From Pseudoclavibacter helvolus (GTDB taxonomy: Bacteria; Actinomycetota; Actinomycetes; Actinomycetales; Microbacteriaceae), in assembly GCF_014191305.1 (NCBI RefSeq), contig NZ_JACHWJ010000001.1:248001-312000 (forward strand): 64,000 nucleotides of DNA, given 5' to 3'. Below the pieces are notes generated by a model. The model had not been told where the DNA came from. It saw nothing but the letters and a program-made list of their open reading frames with translations, and searched no databases. Positions 43,099-52,604 of this stretch are shown here, piece by piece; the stretch's first letter is position 1, and every line of letters starts with the position of its first letter. Position numbers and translations under genes: made by a program.

Positions 43099-44607
43099 CT
43101 ACTCCACGTAATCCAGGGCGATGACGAGTTCGGCGCGCACGCGTGCGTCGTCGAGATCGAGCCCCAGCAGCGCGCGCAGCTGGTCGATGCCACGCCGCAC
43201 GCTGTTGCGATGCATCCCCAGCTCGCGGCCCGTCGCATCCCAGTGCCCGTTCGCGTGCAGCCAGGCTCGGAGCAGCGCGAGCCGTGCGGTGCGGGCCTCC
43301 GGTTCGAGGGCGAGGAGCGTCTCGAGCCGTCGTTCGGCGAGTGCCCTGCCGGAGGCCGCGCCGATGAACGAGTGCACTGGCGCGAGGTCGGCGCCGACGC
43401 GCACAACCCCGCCGTCCTCCCGCGCGCGACGCTCGAGGGCGCGCACTTCGGCGGCGGATGCGCGGAGCTGCTCTGGCGCGACGGGTCGGCCGACGACGAA
43501 GCTCCAGCCTTCGTCGAGGAGCGACGCGAGCCGTCGTTCCGTCACGTCGAGGCGCGTGATGAGAGTCACCGCGGCGTGCTCCGCTGAAATCGTGACGAGC
43601 TTCGTGTCGAAGAGGCTGCGCCACCGGTGCAGCTCGCTGGTGGCCTTCGCCGCGGCCGGGGCGCAACCGACGACAACCCGCAGCGTCCTGACCCGTGCGT
43701 CGCCGCCGGCGGCCTGCGCGAGCAGCTCGCGCCACAGCTCGCCGTCCTGCCCGATGTCCGGGCGGGCGAAGACGTCCTCCGCCTCAAGGAGGAGCGGGAC
43801 GAGCAGCTGGCCAGGCGCGACGCTGCCAGAGGTGCGTTGCCTCGCGATGAGCTCGAGCATGCCGTGGGCTGTCGTGAGGAAGGCGTGCGCCGTCGATCCT
43901 GCAGGGGGAGCGGCCTCGACCAGCAGGGTGCCGAGGGCTGCCCCGCCGAGGCTGCGCAGCGGGTAGGCCGCCGCCCCGCCCCTGGCAGGGTCAGCGGATT
44001 CCGCGAGCGCGCCGAGGACGGGCGCCGGCGGAACCTGCCCCGCCCTGGCCCGGACCGTTCCGCCCTGACCGACGATGGCGACCCAGGAATGGAGACGCTC
44101 GGCGAGGGCCGCCGCGACGGCCGTCTCTGGCTGGTCGGCCGAGGCGGCTCGCAGGAGCCTGCGGGTCGCGTCGGCGAGGGTGCGCAGAGCATCCACTCGC
44201 CGGAGCTCGGTCATCTCGGCGAAGGTGCGGGTCACCGACACGAAGGGGGTGTCGTTCGGGACCATGACCAGCGTGAGCTCGCGCGCATCGCACGCATCGG
44301 CGAGCGCCGTCGGAACGGACGTGAAGACGGGGCCGATGCCGATGCCGATCGCGACGACTCCGACCGCGACGGCCCGGTCGACGTAGGTCGCGAGCTCGTC
44401 GTCGCCCAGGCCGCGCAGGCCGACGCCGGCGGTCAAGAGGAACTCGCCGCCGAGCAGGTACGGGGTCGGGTCTGGCAGGTCGCTCGAGGCGACCCAGCGG
44501 ATGCTGGTCTCCAATGCGCCTTCGACGACGACCTCGAGGTGCAGCTCGGGCCGGGCAAGCAGCTGGGCGAGCGTGATCTGGCCGTGCGGTGACGATGGTG
44601 ATGGCAT
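43099..44607 (-). CDS. PucR-family transcriptional regulator
   Basis: Protein of 502 aa. The N-terminal PucR domain starts TLAQLLARPELHLEVVVEG and includes PYLLGGEFLLTAGVGL; the C-terminal helix-turn-helix is LLRAWLHANGHWDATGRELGMHRNSVRRGIDQLRALLGLDL. Such regulators activate purine, amino acid, GABA or polyamine catabolism. The ATG at 44607 is preferred over upstream starts that add a non-conserved arginine-rich leader. It is divergent from the permease/oxidase/glutaminase genes, which are its probable targets. Confidence 0.88.
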   Translation of the reverse strand: MPSPSSPHGQITLAQLLARPELHLEVVVEGALETSIRWVASSDLPDPTPYLLGGEFLLTAGVGLRGLGDDELATYVDRAVAVGVVAIGIGIGPVFTSVPTALADACDARELTLVMVPNDTPFVSVTRTFAEMTELRRVDALRTLADATRRLLRAASADQPETAVAAALAERLHSWVAIVGQGGTVRARAGQVPPAPVLGALAESADPARGGAAAYPLRSLGGAALGTLLVEAAPPAGSTAHAFLTTAHGMLELIARQRTSGSVAPGQLLVPLLLEAEDVFARPDIGQDGELWRELLAQAAGGDARVRTLRVVVGCAPAAAKATSELHRWRSLFDTKLVTISAEHAAVTLITRLDVTERRLASLLDEGWSFVVGRPVAPEQLRASAAEVRALERRAREDGGVVRVGADLAPVHSFIGAASGRALAERRLETLLALEPEARTARLALLRAWLHANGHWDATGRELGMHRNSVRRGIDQLRALLGLDLDDARVRAELVIALDYVE

Positions 44608-44742
44608 GACAGCTCTCGTGCATTCTGTCGCATCTTCGCGACGATCCGAGCATATCGCCCGTGGATGCGGTGCGCGGTGCGACCATACGATGGCCACGCT
44701 CACACCGAGCTGATCGATCCCTGATCAAGAACGGAACCGTCA

Positions 44743-46251
44743 ATGGCGACATCACCCACTGCGACCAGCAGGTCGCGCACGCCGCTCGGCGCGCAGCTCC
44801 TGCGCCGCAAGCCGCTCGAGCAGCTCACCGACGAGTCGCTCGTCGAGTCCGGCGAGGGCGGCCTCAAGCGCACCCTCGGCATGTGGCAGCTGACGATGAT
44901 CAGCGTCGGCGCGACGCTCGGCACGGGAATCTTCGTGATCCTCGGCACCGCGGTCCCGCTCGCGGGCCCAGCGGTCTGGATCGCATTCGCCGTTGCGGGT
45001 CTCGCCGCGCTCCTCTCGGCGCTCTCGTACGCCGAGATGGCGAGCTCGGTGCCCGTCTCTGGCTCGAGCTACTCCTACTCGTACGCCACGATGGGCGAGG
45101 GCGTCGCCTGGGTGTGCGGCTGGTGCCTCGTACTTGAGTACGGCGTCTCTGTCGCGGCCGTCGCGGTCGGCGCGGGCCAATACGTGAACGAGGCGCTCGG
45201 CGTCTTCGGACTCGCCTTGCCGCCCGCCCTGGCCAACCCGATCGGCTTGGACGGCGGCTTCTTCAACCTGCCGGGCGCGGCCCTCGTGATCGTCGCGATG
45301 CTCCTGCTCGTGCGCGGCGCGAAGGAGAGCGCCTGGGTGAACACCGTCATGGTCGCCATCAAGGTCGTTGTGCTGCTCGTCTTCGTGTTCATCGCTTTCA
45401 CGGCGTTCACGATGCAGAACTTCGAGCCGCTCGCCCCCATGGGCGCTGCCGGCGTCGCAGCCGCCTCGAGCCGCCTCTTCTTCTCGTACATCGGCTTCGA
45501 CGCCGCCTCCACGGCAGGCGATGAGGCGAAGAACCCGCAGAAGGACCTGCCGCGCGCGATCATCCTCTCGATGGTCATCGTCACGGCCGTGTACATCCTC
45601 GTCGCGGTTGCCGCCATCGGCGCGCTGCCGTGGACCGAGTTCAACGACGGCGAAGCCGCATTCGTGCGCATCCTCACCGACATCACCGGCCAGCCGCTGC
45701 TCGCGCTCATGTTCTCGGTCGGCGCCGTCATCGCCATCGCGAGCGTCGTCCTCACCGTCTACTACGGGCAGACGCGCATCCTGTTCCGTATGGCGCGCGA
45801 CGGCATGGTGCCGAAGATCTTCGGCCGCGTCCGCCCCTCGACCGGCACCCCGGTCGCCGGAACCGTGATCGTCGGCGTCATCATCGCCGTCGTGGCTGCG
45901 TTCATCCCGCTCGGCGAGCTGGCGGATGCGACGAGCATCGGCACGCTCTTCGCGTTTGCGCTCGTCAACCTCTCGGTCATCTACCTGCGCCGTGCCCGCC
46001 CCGAGCTGCCCCGCAGCTACAAGGTGCCGTTCTTCCCCGTCGTGCCGATCCTCGGCATCGTCATGTGCCTCGGCCTCATGGTCACGCTCGGCGGCACCAC
46101 CTGGATGGTGTTCGGGCTCTGGATGGTCGTGGGAGTCGCGCTGTACTTCGCGTACGGTCGGAAGCACTCCATCGTCGGCGCCATGAGCGAGAACGACTAC
46201 GTCAACGCGGCAACGGCCGCGACCCCCGTCATCATGAAGGAGCACAAGTGA
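44743..46251 (+). CDS. APC-superfamily amino acid permease
   Basis: Protein of 502 aa with 12 predicted membrane segments. The first helix has MISVGATLGTGIFVILGTAV, the substrate-binding GTGIF signature of the cationic amino acid/APC transporters, and FFSYIGFDAASTAGDEAKNPQKDLP matches the conserved loop of the CAT/YfnA group. Its stop overlaps the oxidase GTG by 4 nt (GTGA). Probable importer of the amino acid oxidised by the next gene product. Confidence 0.9.
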   Translation: MATSPTATSRSRTPLGAQLLRRKPLEQLTDESLVESGEGGLKRTLGMWQLTMISVGATLGTGIFVILGTAVPLAGPAVWIAFAVAGLAALLSALSYAEMASSVPVSGSSYSYSYATMGEGVAWVCGWCLVLEYGVSVAAVAVGAGQYVNEALGVFGLALPPALANPIGLDGGFFNLPGAALVIVAMLLLVRGAKESAWVNTVMVAIKVVVLLVFVFIAFTAFTMQNFEPLAPMGAAGVAAASSRLFFSYIGFDAASTAGDEAKNPQKDLPRAIILSMVIVTAVYILVAVAAIGALPWTEFNDGEAAFVRILTDITGQPLLALMFSVGAVIAIASVVLTVYYGQTRILFRMARDGMVPKIFGRVRPSTGTPVAGTVIVGVIIAVVAAFIPLGELADATSIGTLFAFALVNLSVIYLRRARPELPRSYKVPFFPVVPILGIVMCLGLMVTLGGTTWMVFGLWMVVGVALYFAYGRKHSIVGAMSENDYVNAATAATPVIMKEHK

Positions 46252-47960
46252 CCATCGCGACCCCGATGCCGAGCGGCCCGCAGCGCGCCGAAGGTGCATC
46301 CCAGCCGCAGGACGACGCGCCTGTGACCATGCTCAACCCGGACTTCCCGTTCAGCTACGACGAGTTCCTCTCGCACCCGGCAGGCCTCGGCTCGGTACCG
46401 GAGCACCGCCACGGTACCGAGGTTGCCGTGGTCGGCGCCGGCGTCGCCGGTGTTGTCGCGGCGTACGAGCTCATGAAGATGGGCCTCAAGCCTGTCATCT
46501 TCGAGGCCGACAGCATCGGAGGGCGGCTCAAGACGCGCTCGTTCGACGCGGCGCCGAGCGTCGTCGCCGACCTGGGCGGGATGCGCTTCCCAGAGTCGGG
46601 CCGCGCGTTCTACCACTACGTCGACCTGCTTGGCCTCGAGACGCAGGCGTTCCCGAACCCACTTGCCGAGGTGACGCCGTCGACGGTCATCGAGCTCGCC
46701 GGCAAGTCGTTCTACGCAGAGACTCCCGCCGACTTGCCCCCGTTCTTCACGGAGGTAGCGGAGGCGTGGAAGCGCGCGCTGACGGAGGAGGCCGACCTGG
46801 TTCGCATCCAGGACGCCATCCGGGCGCGTGACACCGAGACCCTGAAGGCTGCATGGAACGAGCTGGTCGACAAGTTCGACAACCGCTCGTTCTATGGATT
46901 CGTGGCAGAGAGCGCGGCCTTCAGGGATCTCAGTTTCGAGCACATCGAGGCCTTCGGCCAGGTGGGCTTCGGTACCGGCGGGTGGGACAGCGACTTCGGG
47001 AACTCGATCCTCGAGATCCTGCGGGTCGTGTTCACGAACGCCGACGACGCGCACCGGCGCATCGTGGGCGGGGCGCAGAAACTGCCCGTCGACCTGTGGC
47101 ACCACGAGCCGGCCGAACTTGAGCACTGGCCGGAGGGCACGAGCCTCGCGAGCCTCCACGGCGGGGTTCCGCGCGGGGCGGTCGCGGCGATCAAGCGCGG
47201 GTCGAACGGCGGGGTCAGCATCACGGAGAAGTGGGGGCGCACGCAGGAGTTCGCCTCTGCCATCGTGACCTGCCAGTCGTGGCTGCTGTCTGCCCGCATC
47301 GACACCGACGAGGAGCTCTTCTCGCCGGAGATGTGGACCGCCATCGAGAAGAGCCACTACATGCTCTCGTCGAAGACGTTCGTGATGGTCGACCGCCCCT
47401 TCTGGCGCGACCTCGACCCCGAGACAGGGAAGCCGGTCATGAGTATGACGCTCACCGACCGCCTCCCGCGGGCGACCTACCTGATCGATGAGGGGCCGGA
47501 CAAGCCCGCCGTCATCCTGCTCTCCTACACGTGGAACGACGACGCCCTCAAGTGGCTCGCCCTCGACGCTTCGGAGCGCACGCGGCTCATGCTGCACTCG
47601 CTCGACAAGATCTACCCCGGCCTCGACATCGGCGCCCACATCGTGGGCGAGCCGATCACGGTGTCGTGGGAGGCCGACCCCAACTACATGGGCGCGTTCA
47701 AGAACAACCTGCCTGGCCACTACCGGTACCAGGAGCGCCTCTTCGGGCACTTCGTGCAGGACGAGCTCGACGCCACGCAGCGGGGCATCTTCCTCGCGGG
47801 CGACGACATCTCGTTCACGGCCGGTTGGGCTGAGGGTGCGGTCACGACCGCGCTCAACGCGGTGTGGGGCGTCGCGAAGCACCTGGGCGGCGCATCCGCA
47901 GCCGAGAACCCCGGGCCGGGTGACGTCTGGTCGGAGCTTGCTCCCGTGCGCCTCGACTAG
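46248..47960 (+). CDS. FAD-dependent L-amino acid oxidase/monooxygenase-like enzyme
   Basis: Protein of 570 aa of the flavin amine oxidase family. The FAD motif G63-x-G65-x-x-G68 lies in VVGAGVAGVVAAYEL, followed by IGGRLKTRSF and LGGMRFPESGRAFYHYVDLLG. The C-terminal SFTAGWAEGAVTTALNAVWG binds the isoalloxazine. FGTGGWDSDFGN and the overall length resemble tryptophan 2-monooxygenase and L-amino acid oxidases rather than monoamine oxidases. No signal peptide. AAGGAG lies 5 nt before the GTG. The substrate is unknown; the glutaminases downstream suggest glutamate, glutamine or a gamma-glutamyl derivative. Confidence 0.85.
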   Translation: MTIATPMPSGPQRAEGASQPQDDAPVTMLNPDFPFSYDEFLSHPAGLGSVPEHRHGTEVAVVGAGVAGVVAAYELMKMGLKPVIFEADSIGGRLKTRSFDAAPSVVADLGGMRFPESGRAFYHYVDLLGLETQAFPNPLAEVTPSTVIELAGKSFYAETPADLPPFFTEVAEAWKRALTEEADLVRIQDAIRARDTETLKAAWNELVDKFDNRSFYGFVAESAAFRDLSFEHIEAFGQVGFGTGGWDSDFGNSILEILRVVFTNADDAHRRIVGGAQKLPVDLWHHEPAELEHWPEGTSLASLHGGVPRGAVAAIKRGSNGGVSITEKWGRTQEFASAIVTCQSWLLSARIDTDEELFSPEMWTAIEKSHYMLSSKTFVMVDRPFWRDLDPETGKPVMSMTLTDRLPRATYLIDEGPDKPAVILLSYTWNDDALKWLALDASERTRLMLHSLDKIYPGLDIGAHIVGEPITVSWEADPNYMGAFKNNLPGHYRYQERLFGHFVQDELDATQRGIFLAGDDISFTAGWAEGAVTTALNAVWGVAKHLGGASAAENPGPGDVWSELAPVRLD

Positions 47961-47963
47961 CCT
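47958..47963 (+). promoter_or_regulatory. -10-like TAGCCT overlapping the oxidase stop codon
   Basis: The TAG stop codon of the oxidase supplies the first three bases of a TAGCCT hexamer located exactly 6 nt before the GTG of glutaminase 1. No Shine-Dalgarno is present, so a leaderless transcript for the glutaminase is likely. Confidence 0.5.
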
Positions 47964-47969
47964 TCCGCT

Positions 47970-49010
47970 GTGACTGGCACCGGAACCGTAGACGCGACCC
48001 ACATGTTCGGCGACGACCCGGAGATGGTGCACTCGAGCCGTTCGGCGATCTCGACGGGGCAGCTCCCCGACTCGGACGACGTGAAGACGGCGGTCGACGA
48101 GACGTACGAGCAGTTCTCGTCGGTCGACGACGGCGAGGTGCCCGACTACATTCCGGCGTTGGCGGATGCGGATCCCGACTTGTTCGGGATCTGCATCGTC
48201 TCCACGGAGGGGCAGGCGTACAGCCGCGGCGACGCGGAGCTGCTCTTCACGATCCAGTCGATCTCGAAGGCGTTTGTGTTTGCGCTCGTGCGCGAAGAGG
48301 TTGGGCACACGAAGGCGCGCGAGCTTGTTGGCGTCAACAACACCGGGCTGCCGTTCGACTCGGTCATGGCGATCGAGATCAACGGCGGCCGAACCATGAA
48401 CCCGCTCGTCAACGCGGGCGCTCTTGCCACCTCGGCGCTCGCGCCGGGGGAGACGTGGGAGGAGAAGTGGGACTTCATCCTCCGCGGCCTCTCCGCCTTC
48501 GCGGGGCGCGACCTCAAGATCGACGAGGACGCGTTCGAGTCCGAGCGGAAGAACAACATCCGCAACCAGGGCATCGCGCGCCTCCTGCAGAGCTACGGGC
48601 ACATCACCCTCGACCCGCACGAGGTGACCGAGCTGTACACGCGCCAGTGCGCGCTGCTCGTGAGCACGGAGGATCTCGCCGTCATGGGTGCGACGCTCGC
48701 CGACGGCGGGAGGAACCCGAAGACGGGCGAGCAGGTCATCGGGCAGGGGGCATCCCGCGACGCCCTGGCTGTGATGGCCGCGAACGGTCTCTACGAAGCC
48801 AGCGGCGAATGGCTGTACGAGATCGGGATGCCCGCCAAGAGCGGCGTCTCCGGCGGGCTCGTGACGATCGCGCCAGGCAAGGGCGGCTTCGCGAGCTACT
48901 CGCCGCGCCTCGACGACGCCGGCAACAGCGTGCGCGGCATCAAAGCCGCCAGGCACCTGTCCAACGAGCTCGGCATGAACCTCTTCGCGTCCGGCACCGT
49001 TCAAGACTAG
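47970..49010 (+). CDS. glsA: Glutaminase A, copy 1
   Basis: Protein of 346 aa converting L-glutamine to L-glutamate and ammonia. The serine-dependent active site is S97-I-S-K100 in FTIQSISKAF; GVNNTGLPFDSVMAIEINGGRTMNPLVNAGA and YTRQCALLV are glutaminase signatures, and GVSGGLVTIAPGKGGFASYSP holds the second active-site region. No signal peptide. GTG start. It is followed 10 nt later by a second glutaminase of about 60% identical residues by eye, a tandem duplication. Confidence 0.95.
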   Translation: MTGTGTVDATHMFGDDPEMVHSSRSAISTGQLPDSDDVKTAVDETYEQFSSVDDGEVPDYIPALADADPDLFGICIVSTEGQAYSRGDAELLFTIQSISKAFVFALVREEVGHTKARELVGVNNTGLPFDSVMAIEINGGRTMNPLVNAGALATSALAPGETWEEKWDFILRGLSAFAGRDLKIDEDAFESERKNNIRNQGIARLLQSYGHITLDPHEVTELYTRQCALLVSTEDLAVMGATLADGGRNPKTGEQVIGQGASRDALAVMAANGLYEASGEWLYEIGMPAKSGVSGGLVTIAPGKGGFASYSPRLDDAGNSVRGIKAARHLSNELGMNLFASGTVQD

Positions 49011-49013
49011 ATT
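49008..49013 (+). promoter_or_regulatory. -10-like TAGATT overlapping the glutaminase 1 stop codon
   Basis: The TAG stop codon of copy 1 begins a TAGATT hexamer that ends 7 nt before the ATG of copy 2. There is no spaced Shine-Dalgarno. This repeats the arrangement before copy 1. Confidence 0.5.
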
Positions 49014-49020
49014 CGGGGTC

Positions 49021-50115
49021 ATGACGACTCTCCCCGACTCAGCCCGCCCAGGACAAACGCGCCAAGGGCAGGCGGGCAACGCCGCGCTGCCAGCGGTGCT
49101 CGAGCATCCGACGGAGTTCCCGCACGAACCCGACCTCGTGAGCCCGGACACCCGCGTCGTCTCGACGGGCAACCTGCCAGACCCCGTGCAGGTGCGTGAG
49201 ATCCTCGCGGGGACCTACGAGCGCTACCGCGATGTGCAGGACGGGCGGGTCGCCGACTACATTCCGGCGCTTGCCGAGGCCGACTCGTCGTGGTTCGGCC
49301 TGAGCCTCACCTCGGCGACGGGGCAACGGTTCTCGTTCGGGGACGCGCAGCTGCAGTTCTCGATCCAGTCGATCTCTAAGGCGTTCGTCTACGCGCTCGT
49401 CGTGCAGGAGCTCGGCCACGTCGAGGTGCGAGAGCGCATCGGCGTGAACAACACGGGCCTGCCCTTCAACTCGGTCATGGCGATCGAGCTCAACGGCGGC
49501 CGCACCATGAACCCGCTGGTCAACGCGGGAGCGCTCGCGACGACGTCGCTCGTGCCGGGCAAGACGTGGGACGAGAAGTGGGACTTCATCCACGAAGGGC
49601 TCTCGAAGTTCGCGGGGCACACGCTCGAGATCGACGAGCGCGTCTACGAGTCGGAGATGGAGACCAACACCCGCAACCGCGGCATCGCGCGTCTCCTCGA
49701 GAGCTACGGGCACATCTCCCTCGATCCCATGCAGGTCACCGAGCTGTACACGCGCCAGTGCTCGCTGCTCGTCACGGCCGAGGACCTCGCGACGATGGGC
49801 GCGACGCTCGCCGACGGCGGCGACTGCCCCATCTCCGGGATCGACGTCGTCGACCCGTCCGTGAGCCGCGACGTGCTCTCCGTCATGGCGACTAACGGCA
49901 TGTACGAGGCGAGCGGCGACTGGCTGTTCGAGGTGGGCATGCCGGGCAAGAGCGGCGTCTCTGGCGGCATTGTAGCGATCGCCCCGGGTAAGGGCTCGCT
50001 CGCGACGTTCTCCCCGCCACTGGACGCGGCAGGCAACAGCGTTCGCGGCATCCGCGCCTCCCGCCACCTCTCGAACAAGCTCGGCCTCAACCTCTTCGCG
50101 TCCACGGTGCAGTAG
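49021..50115 (+). CDS. Glutaminase A, copy 2
   Basis: Protein of 364 aa with a 30-residue N-terminal extension over copy 1. The active-site motif is S117-I-S-K120 in FSIQSISKAF, and all other signatures are kept (GVNNTGLPFNSVMAIELNGGRTMNPLVNAGA, YTRQCSLLV, GVSGGIVAIAPGKGS). Both copies look functional. The region AEADSSWFGLSLTSATGQRFSFGDAQLQ differs most from copy 1, hinting at altered substrate entry. Function as glutaminase is well supported; why two are kept is not clear. Confidence 0.94.
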   Translation: MTTLPDSARPGQTRQGQAGNAALPAVLEHPTEFPHEPDLVSPDTRVVSTGNLPDPVQVREILAGTYERYRDVQDGRVADYIPALAEADSSWFGLSLTSATGQRFSFGDAQLQFSIQSISKAFVYALVVQELGHVEVRERIGVNNTGLPFNSVMAIELNGGRTMNPLVNAGALATTSLVPGKTWDEKWDFIHEGLSKFAGHTLEIDERVYESEMETNTRNRGIARLLESYGHISLDPMQVTELYTRQCSLLVTAEDLATMGATLADGGDCPISGIDVVDPSVSRDVLSVMATNGMYEASGDWLFEVGMPGKSGVSGGIVAIAPGKGSLATFSPPLDAAGNSVRGIRASRHLSNKLGLNLFASTVQ

Positions 50116-50298
50116 CTGGTCTCTGCGGTGCGCGCCGCGGCGCCCTCGCTCGCGCCCGGGCAGCGATGCTGTGCAGTGCGTGGCCGCTTTCTCGGAGTTC
50201 CGAGGCCGGCGCGTGTATGTGGACTCGACGGCGCCCGGCAGAGGCTGGGGTGTCCCTGGCCGGTGCTACATTCGGGCCCACGGGGGATGGGGGTCTTC

Positions 50299-50805
50299 AT
50301 GAGTGTGCGCAGTCGGGCTTTTCTGCCCGGTCTTAGCTGGTACGCGTCGAGTTTTGCGGCGCAGTTCGTGGCTTTCCTTGTGACGTTCGCGGTGCTGGTG
50401 CTCTGGGGCGTGTGGGGGACAACGCCGGAGGACGGCATCCGCCCGGTGGCGCCTGGCCAGTTCCTGCTGCCTGTCCTGGCGGTCGCTTTCGCGGAGCTCG
50501 CGGCGTGGCTGGTCGGCGGGGTGAGGGATGCACGCTGGAGCGTGCTGTATGCGCTGCTCGGGTCGCTCGTCAGCTGCGTCGTCGTGGCGGTCGGTACGTT
50601 CATCGCCGACTTCGGTCTCACGCTCGAGGTACTGAGCGTGCCGGCCACGTCCGCGCTCGCCTGGGTGTGGCTCGGGGTTCCGCTCTGGTGCGCGATCACA
50701 GCGCTCAGCGTGGAGGCCCTCGTGGGTTTCGGCTGGCTGTCGCGCCCGGGCTACGTCGGCTACCTGCCGCGGCTGCGACAGCGCGCAGCGGAAGAGGTCA
50801 GCTGA
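50299..50805 (+). CDS. Four-helix membrane protein of unknown function
   Basis: Protein of 168 aa with four predicted membrane helices (about 12-38, 56-75, 84-108, 120-145) and a basic C-terminus. I do not recognise a family. The ATG at 50299 is preceded by a GGGGG tract at a suitable distance; an in-frame ATG 4 codons upstream is possible. A TACATT hexamer at 50267-50272 could be its -10 element. Confidence 0.6.
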   Translation: MSVRSRAFLPGLSWYASSFAAQFVAFLVTFAVLVLWGVWGTTPEDGIRPVAPGQFLLPVLAVAFAELAAWLVGGVRDARWSVLYALLGSLVSCVVVAVGTFIADFGLTLEVLSVPATSALAWVWLGVPLWCAITALSVEALVGFGWLSRPGYVGYLPRLRQRAAEEVS

Positions 50806-51332
50806 CCGAACCACGCCGCGAGGTGAGGCTTGCGCCGCACAGGTGCTGGGGTGGTCTCAGCTCGATTCCCGCCGCTTGAGCCTGACGGTTCCGTCATTGT
50901 CTGCTGCGGGCGAGGGGCTGATCGTGCGGCACTCGAGCGAGCGTCGTGGGCGGGCGGGTCGAACTTGCGGATAGCACTCCGCCGGGGTGCGGACTGCTCG
51001 CTCAGAGTCGTGAGCGGGGAAGCCTCGCTCGGGACGGTGATGCCTCCGGTGGCCAGGTGGTACTCGCACGTCCTTGCATCGTTCTGACACGGCATCCCGC
51101 TCCGTGTGTGTGCACCTCAGATCTCCATGGTCCCCCAACTGTCGCGGGGGACTCTAGCGGAATTCCACCATTGCCCGGGGAATCTCTCCACAGGGGCCAG
51201 CGCCTGCCATCACGCTGATTGTCTGGATTGGGTCGTTGGTGAGGCTCGTGACGGGATTTCGGCCTGATCGTCCACAGCTGTGGCGAGCAACAGTGAGGCG
51301 AGCCGCTAGGGGCGGCGAGCGCCCGGCGTCGA
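50806..51332. other. 527-nt region without a convincing gene
   Basis: Several frames are open on both strands, but all have arginine/proline-rich translations without family features, and none has a good ribosome binding site. I see no repeat, tRNA or strong hairpin. It separates a plus-strand membrane protein from the end of a minus-strand MFS gene. Confidence 0.5.
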
Positions 51333-52604
51333 CTACGCGCCGACCTCGGCGCGCTCGGCCGCGGGGATCGTGCGGAGGCCGGTCGTGTCGAGCGAGTGGC
51401 GCTTGTCGCGTCGCTCGACCGAGACGCCGAGTGCGGTGAGCGCCATGCCGAGGACGGCGAGGACTACGCCGACCCAGCCGGGTGCGAGGTAGCCGAGGCC
51501 GCCCGCGATGACCATGCCGCCGAGCCACGCGCCGAGGCTGTTGCCGACGTTGAAGGCTGCGTGGTTGATGGCGGCGCCCAAGAGGGCGGCCTCGTCGGCG
51601 ATGCGCACGAGTCGCGACTGGATGGCCGGGAGGAGCGACGACGAGGTGAGGCCGAGGAAGAACACGGCGATGAAGAGGCCGACCGGGTTCGAGGCGATGA
51701 GGCTGTAGAACACGAGCGAGGCGATGAACGAGCCGAAACCGACGAACATCGTGCGCGTGAGGTTGCGGTCGGCGGCCCATCCGCCGATGAGGTTGCCGAG
51801 GGTCATGCCGACGCCGAGGGTCGCGAGCACCCAGGGCACGATGCCGGGGCCGAGGCCCGTCTCGCGCGTCGTGACTTCTGCGATGTACGAGTAGACGGCG
51901 AAGAACCCGCCGAAGCCGATGGCGCCGACGGCGACCATGATCCAGAGGCGCGGGTTCTTGAAGGCGATGAGCTCCTTCATGGCGCTGCGTTCGGGGTTGC
52001 CGGGGTAGCGGGGCACGAAGAAGAAGACGAGGAGGAACGTGACGAAGAAGATGGCGGCGACGAGGATGTACGCGTAGCGCCAGCCGCTGGCCTGGCCGAG
52101 CCAGGTCGCGAGGGGCACGCCGAAGATGTTGGCGATCGTGAGGCCGGAGAGCGCGAGGGCGACGCCCTGGCCCTGCTTGCCCGGGCCCATGATGCGGGCG
52201 GCGAGCAGCGAGGCGACACCGAAGTAGGCGCCGTGGGGGAGCGCCGCGATGAAGCGCATGACGGCTGTTGTCCCGAAGTCGGGCATGAGGGCGGATGCGG
52301 CGGAGGCGACGATGAAGATGCCGAGCAGCCAGAAGGCGAGCTTCGTCTGCGACATGCGGGCCGCGAGCACCGCGAACACGGGGGCACCGACCACAACACC
52401 GAGGGCGTACGCGGAGATGAGGATGCCCGCCTGCGCGATCACCGCATCCGGGTTCTGCTCGAAGCCGGGGAGCAGTTCGCGCGCGATGTCGGGCAGCAGG
52501 CCCATGGTGGCGAACTCGGTGACGCCGATGCCGAAGCCTCCGAGCGCAAGCGCGAAGAGGGCGATTCCGCGCCGGAAGGGGGTGAGTTCGGGCATGACCT
52601 GCAT
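51333..52604 (-). CDS. MFS transporter, AraJ/DHA1-like
   Basis: Protein of 423 aa with 12 predicted membrane segments. GGFGIGVTEFATMGLLPDIAREL in helix 1 and RFIAALPHGAYFGVASLLAARIM are typical of the AraJ/YdhP/PbuE group of sugar- or drug-exporting DHA1 carriers. The ATG at 52604 has AGAGG 9 nt upstream; a TTG 14 codons earlier is less likely. Substrate unknown. It is divergent from the HTH/nucleotidyltransferase pair. Confidence 0.88.
   Translation of the reverse strand: MQVMPELTPFRRGIALFALALGGFGIGVTEFATMGLLPDIARELLPGFEQNPDAVIAQAGILISAYALGVVVGAPVFAVLAARMSQTKLAFWLLGIFIVASAASALMPDFGTTAVMRFIAALPHGAYFGVASLLAARIMGPGKQGQGVALALSGLTIANIFGVPLATWLGQASGWRYAYILVAAIFFVTFLLVFFFVPRYPGNPERSAMKELIAFKNPRLWIMVAVGAIGFGGFFAVYSYIAEVTTRETGLGPGIVPWVLATLGVGMTLGNLIGGWAADRNLTRTMFVGFGSFIASLVFYSLIASNPVGLFIAVFFLGLTSSSLLPAIQSRLVRIADEAALLGAAINHAAFNVGNSLGAWLGGMVIAGGLGYLAPGWVGVVLAVLGMALTALGVSVERRDKRHSLDTTGLRTIPAAERAEVGA

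Noticed and set aside
46197-49172. Very long minus-strand open frame (about 990 codons) opposite the oxidase and glutaminases
   Set aside because: It is the antisense of three well-supported genes; its translation is Arg/Val/Glu-rich without any family signature. Such frames arise from GC-rich codon bias.
50857-51138. Minus-strand frame in the 527-nt gap before the MFS gene
   Set aside because: The translation shows no family features and no ribosome binding site was found.
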